Shown here piece after piece: positions 21,460-32,477 of a DNA stretch of 64,000 bases. Numbering within the stretch: the stretch's first letter is position 1; each line of letters starts with the position of its first letter. Below the pieces are notes generated by a model. That model did no database searches and was not told where the DNA came from. It saw only the letters and a list, made by a program, of their open reading frames with translations. The position numbers and the translations under genes were made by a program. The stretch is from Tipula vernalis (taxonomy: Eukaryota; Arthropoda; Insecta; Diptera; Tipulidae), in NCBI GenBank assembly GCA_958295665.1, contig OY282558.1:133166701-133230700 (forward strand). The letters are read 5' to 3'.

Positions 21460-22865
21460 GGCTGCTTGCCAGCCGTCTGCTTTGCGGGATTTGGCCTGTT
21501 TCTGCCACTTTTCCCAGTAACACCCCGAGCGCCCATATGCTTAATTTTCGGGGTGAGTGCTGATTTACTCGATCCCACAGTAGGAGTTGCGGAGAGATCC
21601 GTTGATCGTGCTCCCGACGAAGAGGCAGCAGGAACAGAATGCTCGATAGCGCTGCTGTTCCTGGATGCCTCCTCGTCTGTGATTGTGCCTACTACTGGGG
21701 CTGGTAAAGTACCCTCCTTACTGGAGCTAACTCCAGTGGTTGGGTTGGTAGAGGGGGAATCCTTCTTGAGAAGGAGTTTTATCCTACCAAAGCGGTATGC
21801 GATGTTCCCGTTGGATTCGCGTAGTTTCTTCATGGAAGACTCGCCTATGGCCATAACCAAATGGACGAGTACGCCAGTTGTCGTTCGTTGCAGTATCTTC
21901 CATGAGTTGGCCGCGAGACCATCGTTCTGCGCGGCCATGGTAGCGAGAATCTTCTCGCTAGTTAAGCTAAGGCTCTGTGGAAAGAACCCCCTAACGATGT
22001 TTGGCCGAGGAAAATCATCCTCTTCCACCAAAGTTATGTTCAGACCAATTTTTTCCCTTAGGCTTACAAAACTGTTCCTCATCCATTCCGCTGTGGAATG
22101 ATCGGAACATATAAAAAATAGCCAACCTGTTCTCCGGAAACAGCCAAGGAATTGCGGCTTGTGGTTTGAGCCTTGCATCCCAATAATGAGGTCAATGACA
22201 CACTCCTGTATGTTTGCCATTTGCTCCATACTAAGAGGATTGCCACTGAGATCACCTGGTACGATGCCCAGCTTAACACTGCCTGCTACCTGGCTGAAAG
22301 AGGGCTTTACCGGAGAAGGCCCTTCTTTTGCTTTTTTGGCAGGTGGTTTATTTGGTTCCGGAGCAACCTCGAAAGACCTCTCACGCTTACCACCAGACCT
22401 CTTGTCTATGGTAGGAGCAACAGGCCCCGAGGATGCTTTCAGAGGGGTCGCGGACTTAGCAGCAGCTAGAGCCTCTTCTCTAGTTTTGCCTTCCTTGAGC
22501 CCCTTTTTAAAACGCCTTCTTTCGAAGGAGTTGAGCTTAACCCATTCCCCGGCGTTGAGGGACATGTTCCCAATATCAACACCAATGGTTGAGGTGCCCG
22601 ATAACTGTGAGATTACACTTATGTTGTCGTCACAGAAGGTGTCCGTAGTAGAAGAGGTGGACTGTTCCACCTTTTCCTTGGTCCGGACGTTAAGATAATC
22701 AAGAGTGGTGGCCCTTGTGGCATCTACCATTCCATCATAGCTTAGGAGACCCAACTCAATAGCTGGTGAAGTTGATGCTTTTAAAGAGGCATCACCCTCT
22801 ATGTTTTTTTTAAATTCGGTTTCCATTTGAATCCCACGAGTATCCGAGAAATGAAGGTCACCCAC
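21450..22865 (-). CDS. LINE A ORF1: nucleic-acid-binding protein (DUF4780-like)
   Basis: 471 aa. The N-terminal half is low-complexity and Lys/Arg-rich (RRRFKKGLKEG near 120-130, KKAKEGPSPVKPSFSQVAG near 190). The C-terminal half is a folded domain resembling the DUF4780 domain of insect LINE ORF1 proteins, including FLGCFRRTGWLFFICSDHS and PNIVRGFFPQ. No CCHC knuckles are present. It would package the element RNA. The first ATG of the frame was taken as start; a second Met at residue 14 is possible. Confidence 0.88.
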   Translation of the reverse strand: MGDLHFSDTRGIQMETEFKKNIEGDASLKASTSPAIELGLLSYDGMVDATRATTLDYLNVRTKEKVEQSTSSTTDTFCDDNISVISQLSGTSTIGVDIGNMSLNAGEWVKLNSFERRRFKKGLKEGKTREEALAAAKSATPLKASSGPVAPTIDKRSGGKRERSFEVAPEPNKPPAKKAKEGPSPVKPSFSQVAGSVKLGIVPGDLSGNPLSMEQMANIQECVIDLIIGMQGSNHKPQFLGCFRRTGWLFFICSDHSTAEWMRNSFVSLREKIGLNITLVEEDDFPRPNIVRGFFPQSLSLTSEKILATMAAQNDGLAANSWKILQRTTTGVLVHLVMAIGESSMKKLRESNGNIAYRFGRIKLLLKKDSPSTNPTTGVSSSKEGTLPAPVVGTITDEEASRNSSAIEHSVPAASSSGARSTDLSATPTVGSSKSALTPKIKHMGARGVTGKSGRNRPNPAKQTAGKQPGA

Positions 22866-23161
22866 AGCAGAGATCGGTATACTGTGGGAAGGCTACTTTA
22901 AACCGGGGGTCGCCTGGTACCCGGAGTTCACATACTAAAGACTAAGCTCCCCCTTAGCCACGCAGCTCTCAGCGTATGTTGTCCCACCAAAGCTTGGGGC
23001 AATGGATTTACCGCCATTGCACGGTCGTGTAAGTTACTTGGCTACATTCTAGGATGCATTGCCCGGTTGTCGCCACGAGGAGGCGTAACTACACTAGGAA
23101 GAAGTCTTATGAGAATCGCATATCCTAGAAAGCTTTGACTCCTAAAACTACTCCCCCAACA
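22866..23161 (-). other. 5' UTR of LINE A
   Basis: About 296 bp, more GC-rich than the flanks, and bounded by the accagcat duplication. Insect LINEs of this kind carry an internal promoter here; no specific motif was singled out. Confidence 0.65.
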
Positions 23162-23169
23162 ACCAGCAT

Positions 23170-24306
23170 ACACGTTTTTCACTTCAAATTGAACCTTTTA
23201 CATTGAAAATTGAACCTTCAGAAAATTATATGAATGGCCAATTAGGATGGAGTTTGGCTGATTATTATGAAATTTGACCTGTGCGTTGGAAATGGGATTC
23301 TAAAAAGATTTTGAGGTAAACTTCTGGAATATGGTCAGTAAGAATATAACTTAGCTATTTTTAAACGATTATGATGGATTTTGACATTGCCAACGAACAG
23401 AACGAAATGTGACCCCACAATTATTTTTAGACATGGTTGTGAGAAATACGTTAATATGGCTTCTATAAAATTGTCTGTTTAGGTTTCTGTGAACCATGCA
23501 GCTATTGAGGTTCCTTTGAGGCAGCGTAGACGTACTATTTCAAACAATCAACTTTATCTCTGAAATAAAGTTTCATTCAGAAACTTTTCTTGCCAACTTT
23601 TCCCTTAAAATTTTGGGTTACGTCTTCTAAGTATTTGCTTGTGTGTGGCGGGCACGCACGGCAATATTGAAACTACTAACGGAGTGTTTTTGAATTAGAA
23701 ACAATATTTTAAATTCTCAGTTCCGATCTCGAATTTCAATATAATCAGTTAAGGAATAGCAAAGTTCCAATCTATTGGCCCATATTCCAGAATTTGGACT
23801 AGAAATCATTATAGAATCCCATTTCCATCGCACGTGTAAAATTCTTCTAAAATCCATTGAAAAATAGATAAGTTCTATTCCAGAATATTCCAGAATTATC
23901 AGAAATTTGACCAGAATTTTCCAGAATATTCCAGAATTTGTTTTAAAAATAATTTTAGAATCCCAATACTAGTGTACCTACCGAATTTCATCATAATCGG
24001 TTTAATAATAGACAAGATCCATTATACTTGGCTATATTCTAGAACTTCATTGAAAAATTATTTTAGAACCTCACTACCAATGCGCATGACAAATTGCATC
24101 TAATCGCTTAAAAAACAGCCAAGTTTCCTCACACTTAGCCATATTCCAGAACTTCATCCAGAAACCATTTTAGAATCCCATTTTCAATGCACACAATGAA
24201 TTCAGCATAATCGGTTGAGAAATAGGCAAAAGTACCTTCATTCTTCACCATATTCCATTCACATGCCAAATTTTATCATAATCGGCTGAAAAATAGGCAA
24301 CCTGCC
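23170..24306. repeat. Degenerate tandem repeat block, units near 110 bp
   Basis: Words such as ggccatattccagaacttca, ttagaatcccatttcc and cataatcggttgagaaatag recur about every 100-120 bp. The block is interrupted by the BEL element at 24307 and resumes at 31097. Its left end (23170-23340) matches 31090-31262 in inverted orientation. No gene. Confidence 0.7.
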
Positions 24307-25002
24307 TGTTACAGCGAGCGTTTGCACAATTTTTCCCTTTTTAGACCGTCTCTTTGAATTTCTTAAAAGGGAACCTATTTCAATTACACTCGCGATATAT
24401 TTCTTGAAAACTCAACGAACTTGTCTAGCCTCAATTGTAAACCACTTAAACAAAATTTTATTTCCAAAATGGCCAGATAAATAAATTAGACAATGTCGAT
24501 TATTCTAGACAAGTTTCTTTATTTTTAATGTTTAATTTAGTTTTGATCTTTTCTTTACAATATTTGTATGCGTACTGTCTTTATTGCCTTGATAACTTAA
24601 CTTTTTTAAAGGCTTATATATTTTTTGTATACAACATCAACTTGCTCTTATTAATGACATCTATTACAAAAATTGACAATTACCGCTAAGCTTTGACTAT
24701 AAATAATTTATAACACAATAGAGTTCAATGACCAATTAAATACAACAACAAACAACAATAATGACATTTGTTATCAATTATGGTAATTAAATTAATTGAA
24801 GTATAACTAAAGATAGAATAATAAAACATATAATTTATACAGAATGTAGACGAATGGATTAGCTGGTGTTGAATACACCCCAGCTGGATAAAACACGGTT
24901 TGGCAGTTGTTACAACTTTAGGATATGTATTTACGATTTTAACCCCTTGGTTGTTGATTATTGACTTGTCTTTATTTTTCAGCACAGTTGTCTGCATGTA
25001 AC
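24307..25002 (-). repeat. 3' LTR of BEL element A
   Basis: Begins tgttacagcgagcg on the plus strand and ends gcatgtaac. The last 31 bp (24972-25002) also encode the end of the polyprotein. A purine-rich GGGGGCAAAGA precedes it on the element strand and lies within the coding frame. Confidence 0.92.
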
Positions 25003-28000
25003 ATCTTTGCCCCCATTGAATCACCTGATTCAATATCGTGTATTGGAAGCCGGATTAATTTGTGGATAGTGCGTTTGATTACTTTCCCGCTGTTCGCAGA
25101 CTTGATGCTGACCACTCGAACTTTACCATCATTACCGTCATGAACATTTGTAACTCGGCCTAATGGCCATTGGGCTGGAGCTATATTATCATCCCGCAAA
25201 AGTACTACATCGCCAATTTGAATATTTTCTGCCTTTCTGCTCCACTTGTTTCTTCTTTGAAGTGAAGTTAAATAGTCACGATGCCATCGTTGCCAAAAGT
25301 GACGTCGAATTTGTTTGATGATATGCCATCGTGTGTTTGGAGTAATGTTATCACCATCCTCACCTCCATCAGCAATGTCCGTAAATGTTCGGCCTATTAA
25401 AAAATGCGCGGGTGTTAACACGTCGATATCTTCACACATACTTGCGCAAATTGGCCTTGAGTTGAGTATTGCCTCAATTTGGATAATCAATGTGTTAAAT
25501 TCTTCCTGGGTAAGTAAAACGTCTCCAACTACTCGCTTGAGATGTATCTTTGCCTGTTTGACTGCCGCTTCCCATATACCTCCCATGTGCGGTGAACCTG
25601 GAGGATTGAATTGCCAATCAATTTTTTTCAAACTTAGGAAAGATGATATTTCACTCTCGTTGCTGAGTATAAATTTATAAAGTTCGATCAGTTGGTTATT
25701 GGCACCAACGAAGTTAGTACCATTGTCACTCACAATTGTTTTGCAAATTCCTCTTCTTGCCACAAACCTCTTAAAAGCACCAAGAAAACTTTCTGTTGTT
25801 AGATTTCCCGCAACTTCCATATGGACGCATTTAGTACTCATACATACAAATATACATATATAAGCCTTCATCTTGATTTGGCCTCCTCTTCTTCGGATCG
25901 GGGTAATGTGAAACGGGCCGCAGTAATCAACACCAACCTCATTAAATGGATGAATGAGGTTCACACGAGATGCTGGTAGGTTACCCATAATTTGTTTTTC
26001 TTTGAGTGGACTGTATCTTATACAGGTAACACAGCTGCGCACTATTCGTCGGACAAGTAGTCTTGCTTTGACAATCCAATATTTTCGTTTGACAAGACTA
26101 GTTAGTAGAGTGACTCCAGCATGATAATAGGTGACGTGCGTATGTTCGACAATTACTCTAGACAACTTGGAATGGTAGGGTAACACGAGCGGGTGCTTAA
26201 CGTCGAATGGAGCGAGAGACTTCTGAATCCTTCCACCTACTCGAATTATACCATCATCATCTAAAAACGGATTTAGACTGAGAATGGAGCTAGAATTTGG
26301 AATCGGATTGTCTGTCTTGAGTTGTTTGATCTCCGCTTTAAATTCTGCATTTTGAACAGCTTTAATGAGGAGTCGTTCCGCCATCAGCAACTGTTCTCGC
26401 ATATTGCTGTTGATAATGTTTCCTTGCTTCCTTGCTTTAATGTTATCTACAAATGTTAGTATAAATGCCAGAACCTTCGTCATTCTGAAAAAGCAAGAAA
26501 ACTTATTAATAATAACATCAAATAACGTTTGGGTTGCGGTTGTAGTTTTAAAAGTTGAGGATTTTATTTCAATCTCAGTAACGGTGTCTGTTTCCGATGG
26601 TACTGGCCATAGATCTGGATTCATAATTAGAGTAGGGCCACTCCACCACAATGTACTATTTGCCAGCTCTTCTACCGGAATACCGCGGGAAGCTAGATCA
26701 GCTGGATTAAGTTTTGACGGTATGTGCCGCCAAAGTTTTCGTGGATAAGCATCGATGATTTCACTTGTGCGATTTCCGACAAATGTTGACCATCTTCGTG
26801 GATGTGCCGAAAGCCAATCTAACACAATTTGTGAATCCGTCCATAGAACCTTTTGCGATATTACCATTGTGCTAGCCCTTTCAATCAATGTCATTAATTT
26901 GCTTAGCAACAATGCTCCTAATAACTCTAAGCGAGGGATACTTAATTGTTTCACTGGAGCGACCTTCGATTTCGCCGCAATCAAAGTAGAATATCCCTCA
27001 GCAACACAATATACTGCAGCTGCATACGCATTTTCGCTAGCGTCACTGAATCCATGAAGCGTGAATTTGGTTGTTGTCTTGAGCCACCTTTGAACCTTAA
27101 TTTGTGCAATCATCGAATATTCGTGCCTTATTTTGAGCCATTCTTCTAATATATCCTGCGGAAGCTCGTCATCCCATTCTATGTTTCTGACCCAAAGAGC
27201 TTGAAACAAGATTTTGACTCTAATTGTCAATGGAGATAACCACCCTAGTGGATCGAAGTTTTTGCTGGCTTCAGATAATAAGGTTCGCTTTGTATGGCGG
27301 CTGCTCTCTGGTAAGTTGGAAGTAAACCCGAATGTATCTTCACCTTGATTCCAAGAAAGACCTAAAATTTTTGTATCTTCTTTATTATTTATAGGTTTCG
27401 ACATTAAATTGCATTGTTCTCCTAAACATCTTAGAATTTCTACATCATTGGATAAAAACTTTCGAAGGTGAAACCCGTGGTTTTGTAGACAGTTTCGGAT
27501 GGCGATAATTAAATCCTGCAATTCTTCGATGGTATTTGCTCCCGTCATTAGATCGTCAACATAGGTGTCCTCTTCGATTGATTTAGCTGCTTTTGGAAAT
27601 TCTGATTGGATGTTTCTGGCAACTTCCACTAAACTTCGAGTAGCTAAATAAGCAGCTGACGCCGTACCATAAGTAATGGTCTTTAAACAATATCTACGCA
27701 CTGGTGCATTGGAGTGTGGACGCCATAAGATGTTTTGCAGTTCACTATCCTTTTCAGAGACCCACACTTGTCTATACATTTTTTCCACATCACCCGTAAC
27801 CACGAAAGCGTGTTGCCTGAAGCGTATAAGGATTTCCACTAGAGGTGATTGTACTGAGGGCCCAGTCATGAGTACATCGTTTATGGATACTCCGCTTTGC
27901 GATTTCGTTGAACCATCAAAAACTACTCGTAATTTTGTAGTTGAACTGGAAGCTTTCTCCACACCGTGATGTGGTAGGTAGTACAACTTCTGATCGGGAG

Positions 28001-30098
28001 GACCCGGTATATATTTCATGTGCCCTAGCCGTTCATATTCCTCCATGAATTGAACGTATAGTGCCTGAAACTCTGGATTGCGTTTAAACTTGCGTTCCAT
28101 TGAATGTAACCTACTGAGTGCCTGATGATATGAAGAACCTAACAGCACGGCTGGTGTTCGAAATGGCAGTCTCACTGTGAACTTCATATCGTTTCCACGA
28201 AAGGTTGTGGCCTTGAATAATTCTTCACAACTGTTGTCATCTGTAGTTTCCCTTGGTTTCTTAAGGATTTCCTCTATTTCCCAGAACATACGCAGATTTT
28301 TATCAATATCGGTCAGAATATTGAATGATCTTAAACTTGATGGTCCTGCCGAATGTGGTGTTCCCGCAAGAATCCAACCAAAATCAGTTTCTACTGCCAC
28401 TAGTTTGTTTGGCAAATCAATTTTGCCACTCTTGAGACATTTAAAAAATATATCCACACCAAGTAATATGTCTATTGTCGATGCACCACAACCTTCTGAG
28501 TCCGCCAAATTTAACTTCTTAAACTCCGAAATAAATTCTGTTCCCAATTTCCAACTTGGCAAGTTTGTGGTAATTTGCGGAACTATGTAAGCATCCGTAA
28601 TAAACAGTTTCTTGCTTACTTTTGAAGAGATTGTAATTTCCGTTATCCCCTTTGACTGCCCAACTTTTTCTCGACCAAGTCCTTCAATCAACACTCGCCC
28701 ATTTCTTTTGGGTAGCTTTAATTTCTGGACTAGTGCTTCGGAAATAAATGAAGCTTGCGAACATGAATCCAACAACGCTCTACTCTTAATAAACGAGTTA
28801 TCCTGGCCCTTGATTAGCACAACAGCAGTTGGTAAAATAGCAGTTAACGACTCACAATTCGTTTTATAATTTTGTGATGTGCTTGCCACCATTGTATTTG
28901 AAGCTTCTTGACCATTTTGCATATCCGGAGTGATTTTAAGCTCTTTATCGGAATGAATCAAGGTGCTGTGTTTTCGATGGCAAATTTGACATCGGGTTTT
29001 AACTCTGCAATCCGTAACTCGATGAGTACCACTTAAACAATTGAAGCATCTACCTGATTTTTTGAGATACTCTAATCTTTCGCTAGTATTCATTTCCTTT
29101 AGCCGAGCACACGCAAATATCTTATGATCTTCCTGGCACAATGGACAACTAAACTGGTTTGACATGGGTTTCGTGTTGGTTGCGAATACCATTTTAGTCG
29201 AATTTTTGTGCGAGGCCTTCCTCGTATGTGAACCAAGTGATTCTAACGCATCAGTGTGTTTCGCCAAAAACTTTATCAGCTCATCAAATGTGGGGAACTC
29301 AGTTTCGGTTGTACTTAAAGCCCATTGGTTTCTGGTTTCCTCATCTAGTTTATTCAAAACAATATAAAGAAGCCATGGATCGCGCTTTTCTGCCTCTGGC
29401 CCAAGTGCCTTTAGTCCTCTTATTACTTCGTCGGAAGTATCCATAAGCTTACGAATGTTTGATGCGGTAGCGTGATTAATACTCGCCTGTTCCATGAAGG
29501 TTTTAATAAAGGCTGAAACCGTATGTCGTTTTCGATCATATCTGTTACACAATCGTTGGAACGCTTCATAATAGTTGGCCTCGGTAATACTAAAATTCCT
29601 TATTAATGATTCCGCTTCCCCCTTTAGCAAGCTCTTAAGGTACTGGAACTTCTGAGCTGCTGTAAGCCCTTCCTTCTCATGTATAGTAACTGAATATAAA
29701 TCAAAGAATGATTGCCACTGCATGTAGTCACCAGAGAATGTTGGAATGCAAATCTTTGGTAGTCGTATATCCCCAAATTGCTGTTGTGAAGCATTTAGTG
29801 TATTATTATGTGCCAGGTTATCCGTGGTCTCTTTAACAGACAGTTTACGTATTCGTGCATTCAAGAATGATACAGCGCTATAATAATCTTCTTCGAATTC
29901 AGCGATCTCTGAAGCCTCATTTCCTTCTAGTTTGAACATTTTGTTTTCCACACTTGTAAACTGCTCAAGAAGATCTTGTGCACGGGATAGTCTGACCTGG
30001 AGTACCTAGACATTGGCATCGGGATTAGTGGTAATAAAAGCAAGAATCCTCTTCATACAACCTTTAATGTTCTCTCGAGTCTTTTTTAATGCCTCCAT
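24972..30098 (-). CDS. gag-pol: BEL/Pao Gag-Pol polyprotein with a UAG at codon 31
   Basis: The frame starts at ATG 30098, meets TAG at 30006-30008, then is open for more than 1659 codons to 24972. Domains in order: Gag (IPTFSGDYMQWQSFFDLY), Cys/His boxes (CPLCQEDHKIFACARL, CFNCLSGTHRVTDC), protease with a DSCS centre (ALLDSCSQASFIS), reverse transcriptase with YVDD, RNase H (DASENAYAAAVY), integrase zinc region (HAGVTLL, CVTC), integrase core (VDYCGPF, SDNGTNFVG, HMGGIWEAA) and a BEL-type C-terminal domain. The last ten codons lie in the 3' LTR. The protein after the UAG has no Met until the fourth codon after a GTG at 29951. The UAG is either a fresh null mutation or read through. Confidence 0.92.
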
Positions 30099-30381
30099 TT
30101 CACTTAATTTAGCCTCTCGTTGGTACCACGTGAAATTCTGTTTTTTATTCGATAGTTTTACTGTTTAACAATACGCACCAAATTCTCAGTGAAACAATTT
30201 TATTATTTTACGACGTATTAGATTATCACAATGCAATTATTATATATATATATATATATATCTTTGTTAAAAAATGTGGTACTTATCTGATGTGTGGCTC
30301 CTCGATCGATACTAATATTATCCGTCTTAATCTTCGAATCCTAAATATATTGTTGTAATATTGGTTGATTTTTCCACGTGA
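30099..30381 (-). other. 5' leader of BEL element A
   Basis: Untranslated; contains a TA microsatellite near 30240-30261. No gene is seen. Confidence 0.7.
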
Positions 30382-30398
30382 TCCGGCTCGAAGGACCA
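30382..30398 (-). promoter_or_regulatory. Primer-binding site for tRNA-Tyr
   Basis: The plus strand reads tccggctcgaaggacca, matching the 3' end of eukaryotic tRNA-Tyr with CCA over 17 bases, two bases inside the 5' LTR. This sets the 5' LTR as the right-hand one. Confidence 0.8.
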
Positions 30399-30400
30399 AA

Positions 30401-31096
30401 TGTTACAGCGAGCGTTTGCACAATTTTTCCCTTTTTAGACCGTCTCTTTGAATTTCTTAAAAGGGAACCTATTTCAATTACACTCGCGATATATTTCTTG
30501 AAAACTCAACGAACTTGTCTAGCCTCAATTGTAAACCACTTAAACAAAATTTTATTTCCAAAATGGCCAGATAAATAAATTAGACAATGTCGATTATTCT
30601 AGACAAGTTTCTTTATTTTTAATGTTTAATTTAGTTTTGATCTTTTCTTTACAATATTTGTATGCGTACTGTCTTTATTGCCTTGATAACTTAACTTTTT
30701 TAAAGGCTTATATATTTTTTGTATACAACATCAACTTGCTCTTATTAATGACATCTATTACAAAAATTGACAATTACCGCTAAGCTTTGACTATAAATAA
30801 TTTATAACACAATAGAGTTCAATGACCAATTAAATACAACAACAAACAACAATAATGACATTTGTTATCAATTATGGTAATTAAATTAATTGAAGTATAA
30901 CTAAAGATAGAATAATAAAACATATAATTTATACAGAATGTAGACGAATGGATTAGCTGGTGTTGAATACACCCCAACTGGATAAAACACGGTTTGGCAG
31001 TTGTTACAACTTTAGGATATGTATTTACGATTTTAACCCCTTGGTTGTTGATTATTGACTTGTCTTTATTTTTCAGCACAGTTGTCTGCATGTAAC
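30401..31096 (-). repeat. 5' LTR of BEL element A
   Basis: 696 bp, essentially identical to 24307-25002. It borders the primer site on its left and the interrupted repeat block on its right. Confidence 0.92.
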
Positions 31097-31262
31097 TTGG
31101 ATACATTCCAGAACTTTATCCAAAATAATTTTAGTATCCCATTTCTATGTGGATGCCAAATTTCACTAAAAACCGTTACGAAATAGATAAATTCCATCCT
31201 AATTGGTCATTCATATAACTTGCTAAAGGTTCAATTTGAAATGTAAAAGGTTTAATTTGAGG
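31097..31262. repeat. Right remnant of the interrupted degenerate repeat block
   Basis: Starts ttggatacattccagaac, in phase with the units left of the BEL element. Its right half is the inverted copy of 23170-23265 (aattggtcattcatataac and tgtaaaaggtttaatttga). Confidence 0.65.
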
Positions 31263-31327
31263 TTTGACATATGTATGTATTAATAGTGACTTTGTTTTAA
31301 AAAATATTTGTGTAAAATTTGGTTCAT

Positions 31328-31426
31328 TTGCACAATTTAACCTTTGATATTCAAACGCATTTAGGAATCGCGCGCCCGATTTACCATCCTAAATGCGTTT
31401 GATTAACAAAAAGTTAAACTGTGCAA
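31328..31426. repeat. Long imperfect hairpin (about 39-nt arms)
   Basis: Arm 31328-31366 (ttgcacaatttaac to acgcatttagga) pairs with 31387-31426 (tcctaaatgcgtttg to gttaaactgtgcaa), with a 20-nt GC-rich loop and a few mismatches. It has no coding content. Confidence 0.85.
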
Positions 31427-31515
31427 GTTGAATTGTGCAATTGCGCCCAGTTGAATTGTGCCAAGTGGAATTGCGCCAGTGGAATTGTGTGCAGTGGAAT
31501 TGTGTCTAATGGAAT
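31427..31515. repeat. Minisatellite of aattgtgccagtgg units
   Basis: Six or seven units of 14-17 bp (aattgtgcaattgcgcccagttg, then aattgcgccagtgg, aattgtgtgcagtgg) begin exactly at the end of the hairpin and share its gtgcaa word. Confidence 0.75.
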
Positions 31516-31559
31516 TGTGGTAGTCGAATGGGCCTAGAATCTTATTTATACAAACCTAC

Positions 31560-31680
31560 CTCCCTTTTATATTTATAAATTGCTCAAATGTCCACTAAAC
31601 ACTAATCCAACCCCAACACAGAAATTGACCCCTAACCTAACGTTCAACTCAACCCTAAACTCAATGCCCAACTACGTACA
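31560..31680. repeat. Degenerate TCAACCC/CTAACC-rich repeat
   Basis: Words such as ccaaccccaacac, cccctaacctaacg and caactcaaccctaaactc. Same family as 16940-17090. The stretch 31681-31951 after it holds the word cggacagacggacggacat, common in insect repeat tails, and no gene. Confidence 0.5.
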
Positions 31681-31951
31681 AGTTCCAAAAACTTTTCAAA
31701 TCTCCGCCTTGACTAAAGCAGCAGATTGGCGAAAAAATTATAAACCGTAAAAGCCGTTCTCACGGGTACAGACATCTAGACATCCGGACAGACGGACGGA
31801 CATTTTTTTTTTGGTTTGTTTTTTACACTCAAGAACTTTCAAAACTTCGAGACAATTGGTTTTGGACCAACCAAATTTTTGGTCATTTTTGAAAGGATTT
31901 CAATACTTTGGTCTTTTTAGACCGAAGTAAAATATGAAATAGATAATTATT

Positions 31952-32259
31952 AATTTATATGATTTTAATACGTTCCGAAGATTGTAAGAGAATTCAATCC
32001 AGTTTCGAACTGATGAGCTTATGATTATGAAAAAATCAATCTTCTCATCAGGCCGCGGCGACTGGACTGATTATACCACAATTTACATTCTATATATACA
32101 GAATGTGCTGTGCGTTATGTACTAGCGAATCATACTAATACAGATATATTCTCTTACAATTTTTGAGAAGATTGATTTTTTCATAATCATAAGCTCATCA
32201 GTTCGAAACTGGATTGAATTCTCTTACAATCTTCGGAACGTATTAAAATCATATAAATT
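31952..32259. repeat. Perfect 95-nt inverted repeat with 118-nt loop
   Basis: 31952-32046 and 32165-32259 are exact reverse complements, with no mismatch found by reading. The arms begin aatttatatgattttaatac on the left and end there on the right. The loop holds no ORF. Transcription would give a long double-stranded hairpin. It resembles a foldback element or a very recent inverted duplication; no target duplication was identified. Confidence 0.95.
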
Positions 32260-32261
32260 AA

Positions 32262-32382
32262 AAAATTTAAGATCATCTCCAAATAAAGTTGTATTTTGCA
32301 TTGCACGACTAGCAACGTTAATAAATAAGAAAAATACTAAAGAATCCAGCAATGAACCCTCTGGAACTCCAGAGGTAAATAC
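32262..32382 (-). pseudogene. Fragment of a LINE reverse transcriptase
   Basis: The minus strand encodes SGVPEGSLLDSLVFFLFIN and, further on, LFGDDLKFF, recognisable as the conserved SGVPQGS and FADDLK blocks of jockey/CR1-like reverse transcriptases. Only about 40 residues survive, next to the inverted repeat. Confidence 0.7.
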
Positions 32383-32477
32383 AGCCAAGGAAAAATTAAT
32401 AAATGTGGTTGATGATAGCCAAAATATTTATCTTCACCGGGAACAATATTATTTTATGTAAATATTTCTCTTCTTCA

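Larger units (their letters stand above)
17711..23161 (-). mobile_element. Full-length LINE A (RNase H-bearing, LOA/R1-like group)
   Basis: A 5451-bp non-LTR retrotransposon flanked by the 8-bp duplication accagcat (17703-17710 and 23162-23169). On the minus strand it has a 5' UTR, ORF1 (471 aa), ORF2 (1208 aa) and a short 3' UTR ending in a long poly(A), seen as T from 17711. Both ORFs are uninterrupted, so this copy may be competent. It inserted at the edge of the TACCATCA microsatellite. Confidence 0.93.
24307..31096 (-). mobile_element. BEL/Pao LTR retrotransposon (element A), nearly intact
   Basis: Minus-strand element of about 6.8 kb with two LTRs of 696 bp, a tRNA-Tyr primer site, and one long gag-pol frame with all catalytic motifs. 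By eye only one base differs between the LTRs (near 24891 and 30978), so it is very young. No target-site duplication was found: ctgcc lies left and ttgga right. It interrupts the degenerate repeat block at 23170-31262. Confidence 0.93.

Noticed and set aside
21430..22101. Plus-strand 223-aa ORF antisense to LINE A ORF1
   Set aside because: Shadow of ORF1 on the other strand, with no domain of its own.
24725..25033. ORF of about 100 aa within the BEL LTR, repeated at 30819-31106
   Set aside because: Lies almost wholly in LTR sequence, appears twice only because the LTR does, and resembles nothing known.
31801..31930. Intrinsic terminator-like hairpin (ctttggtctttttagaccgaag)
   Set aside because: A short palindrome in eukaryotic repeat DNA; no transcription unit ends here.
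31995..32230. Hammerhead ribozyme: ctgatgag in the left arm and cgaaac in the right arm of the perfect inverted repeat
   Set aside because: The bases after ctgatgag do not form stem II followed by the gaaa core in the required order. The words are complementary by virtue of the palindrome itself.
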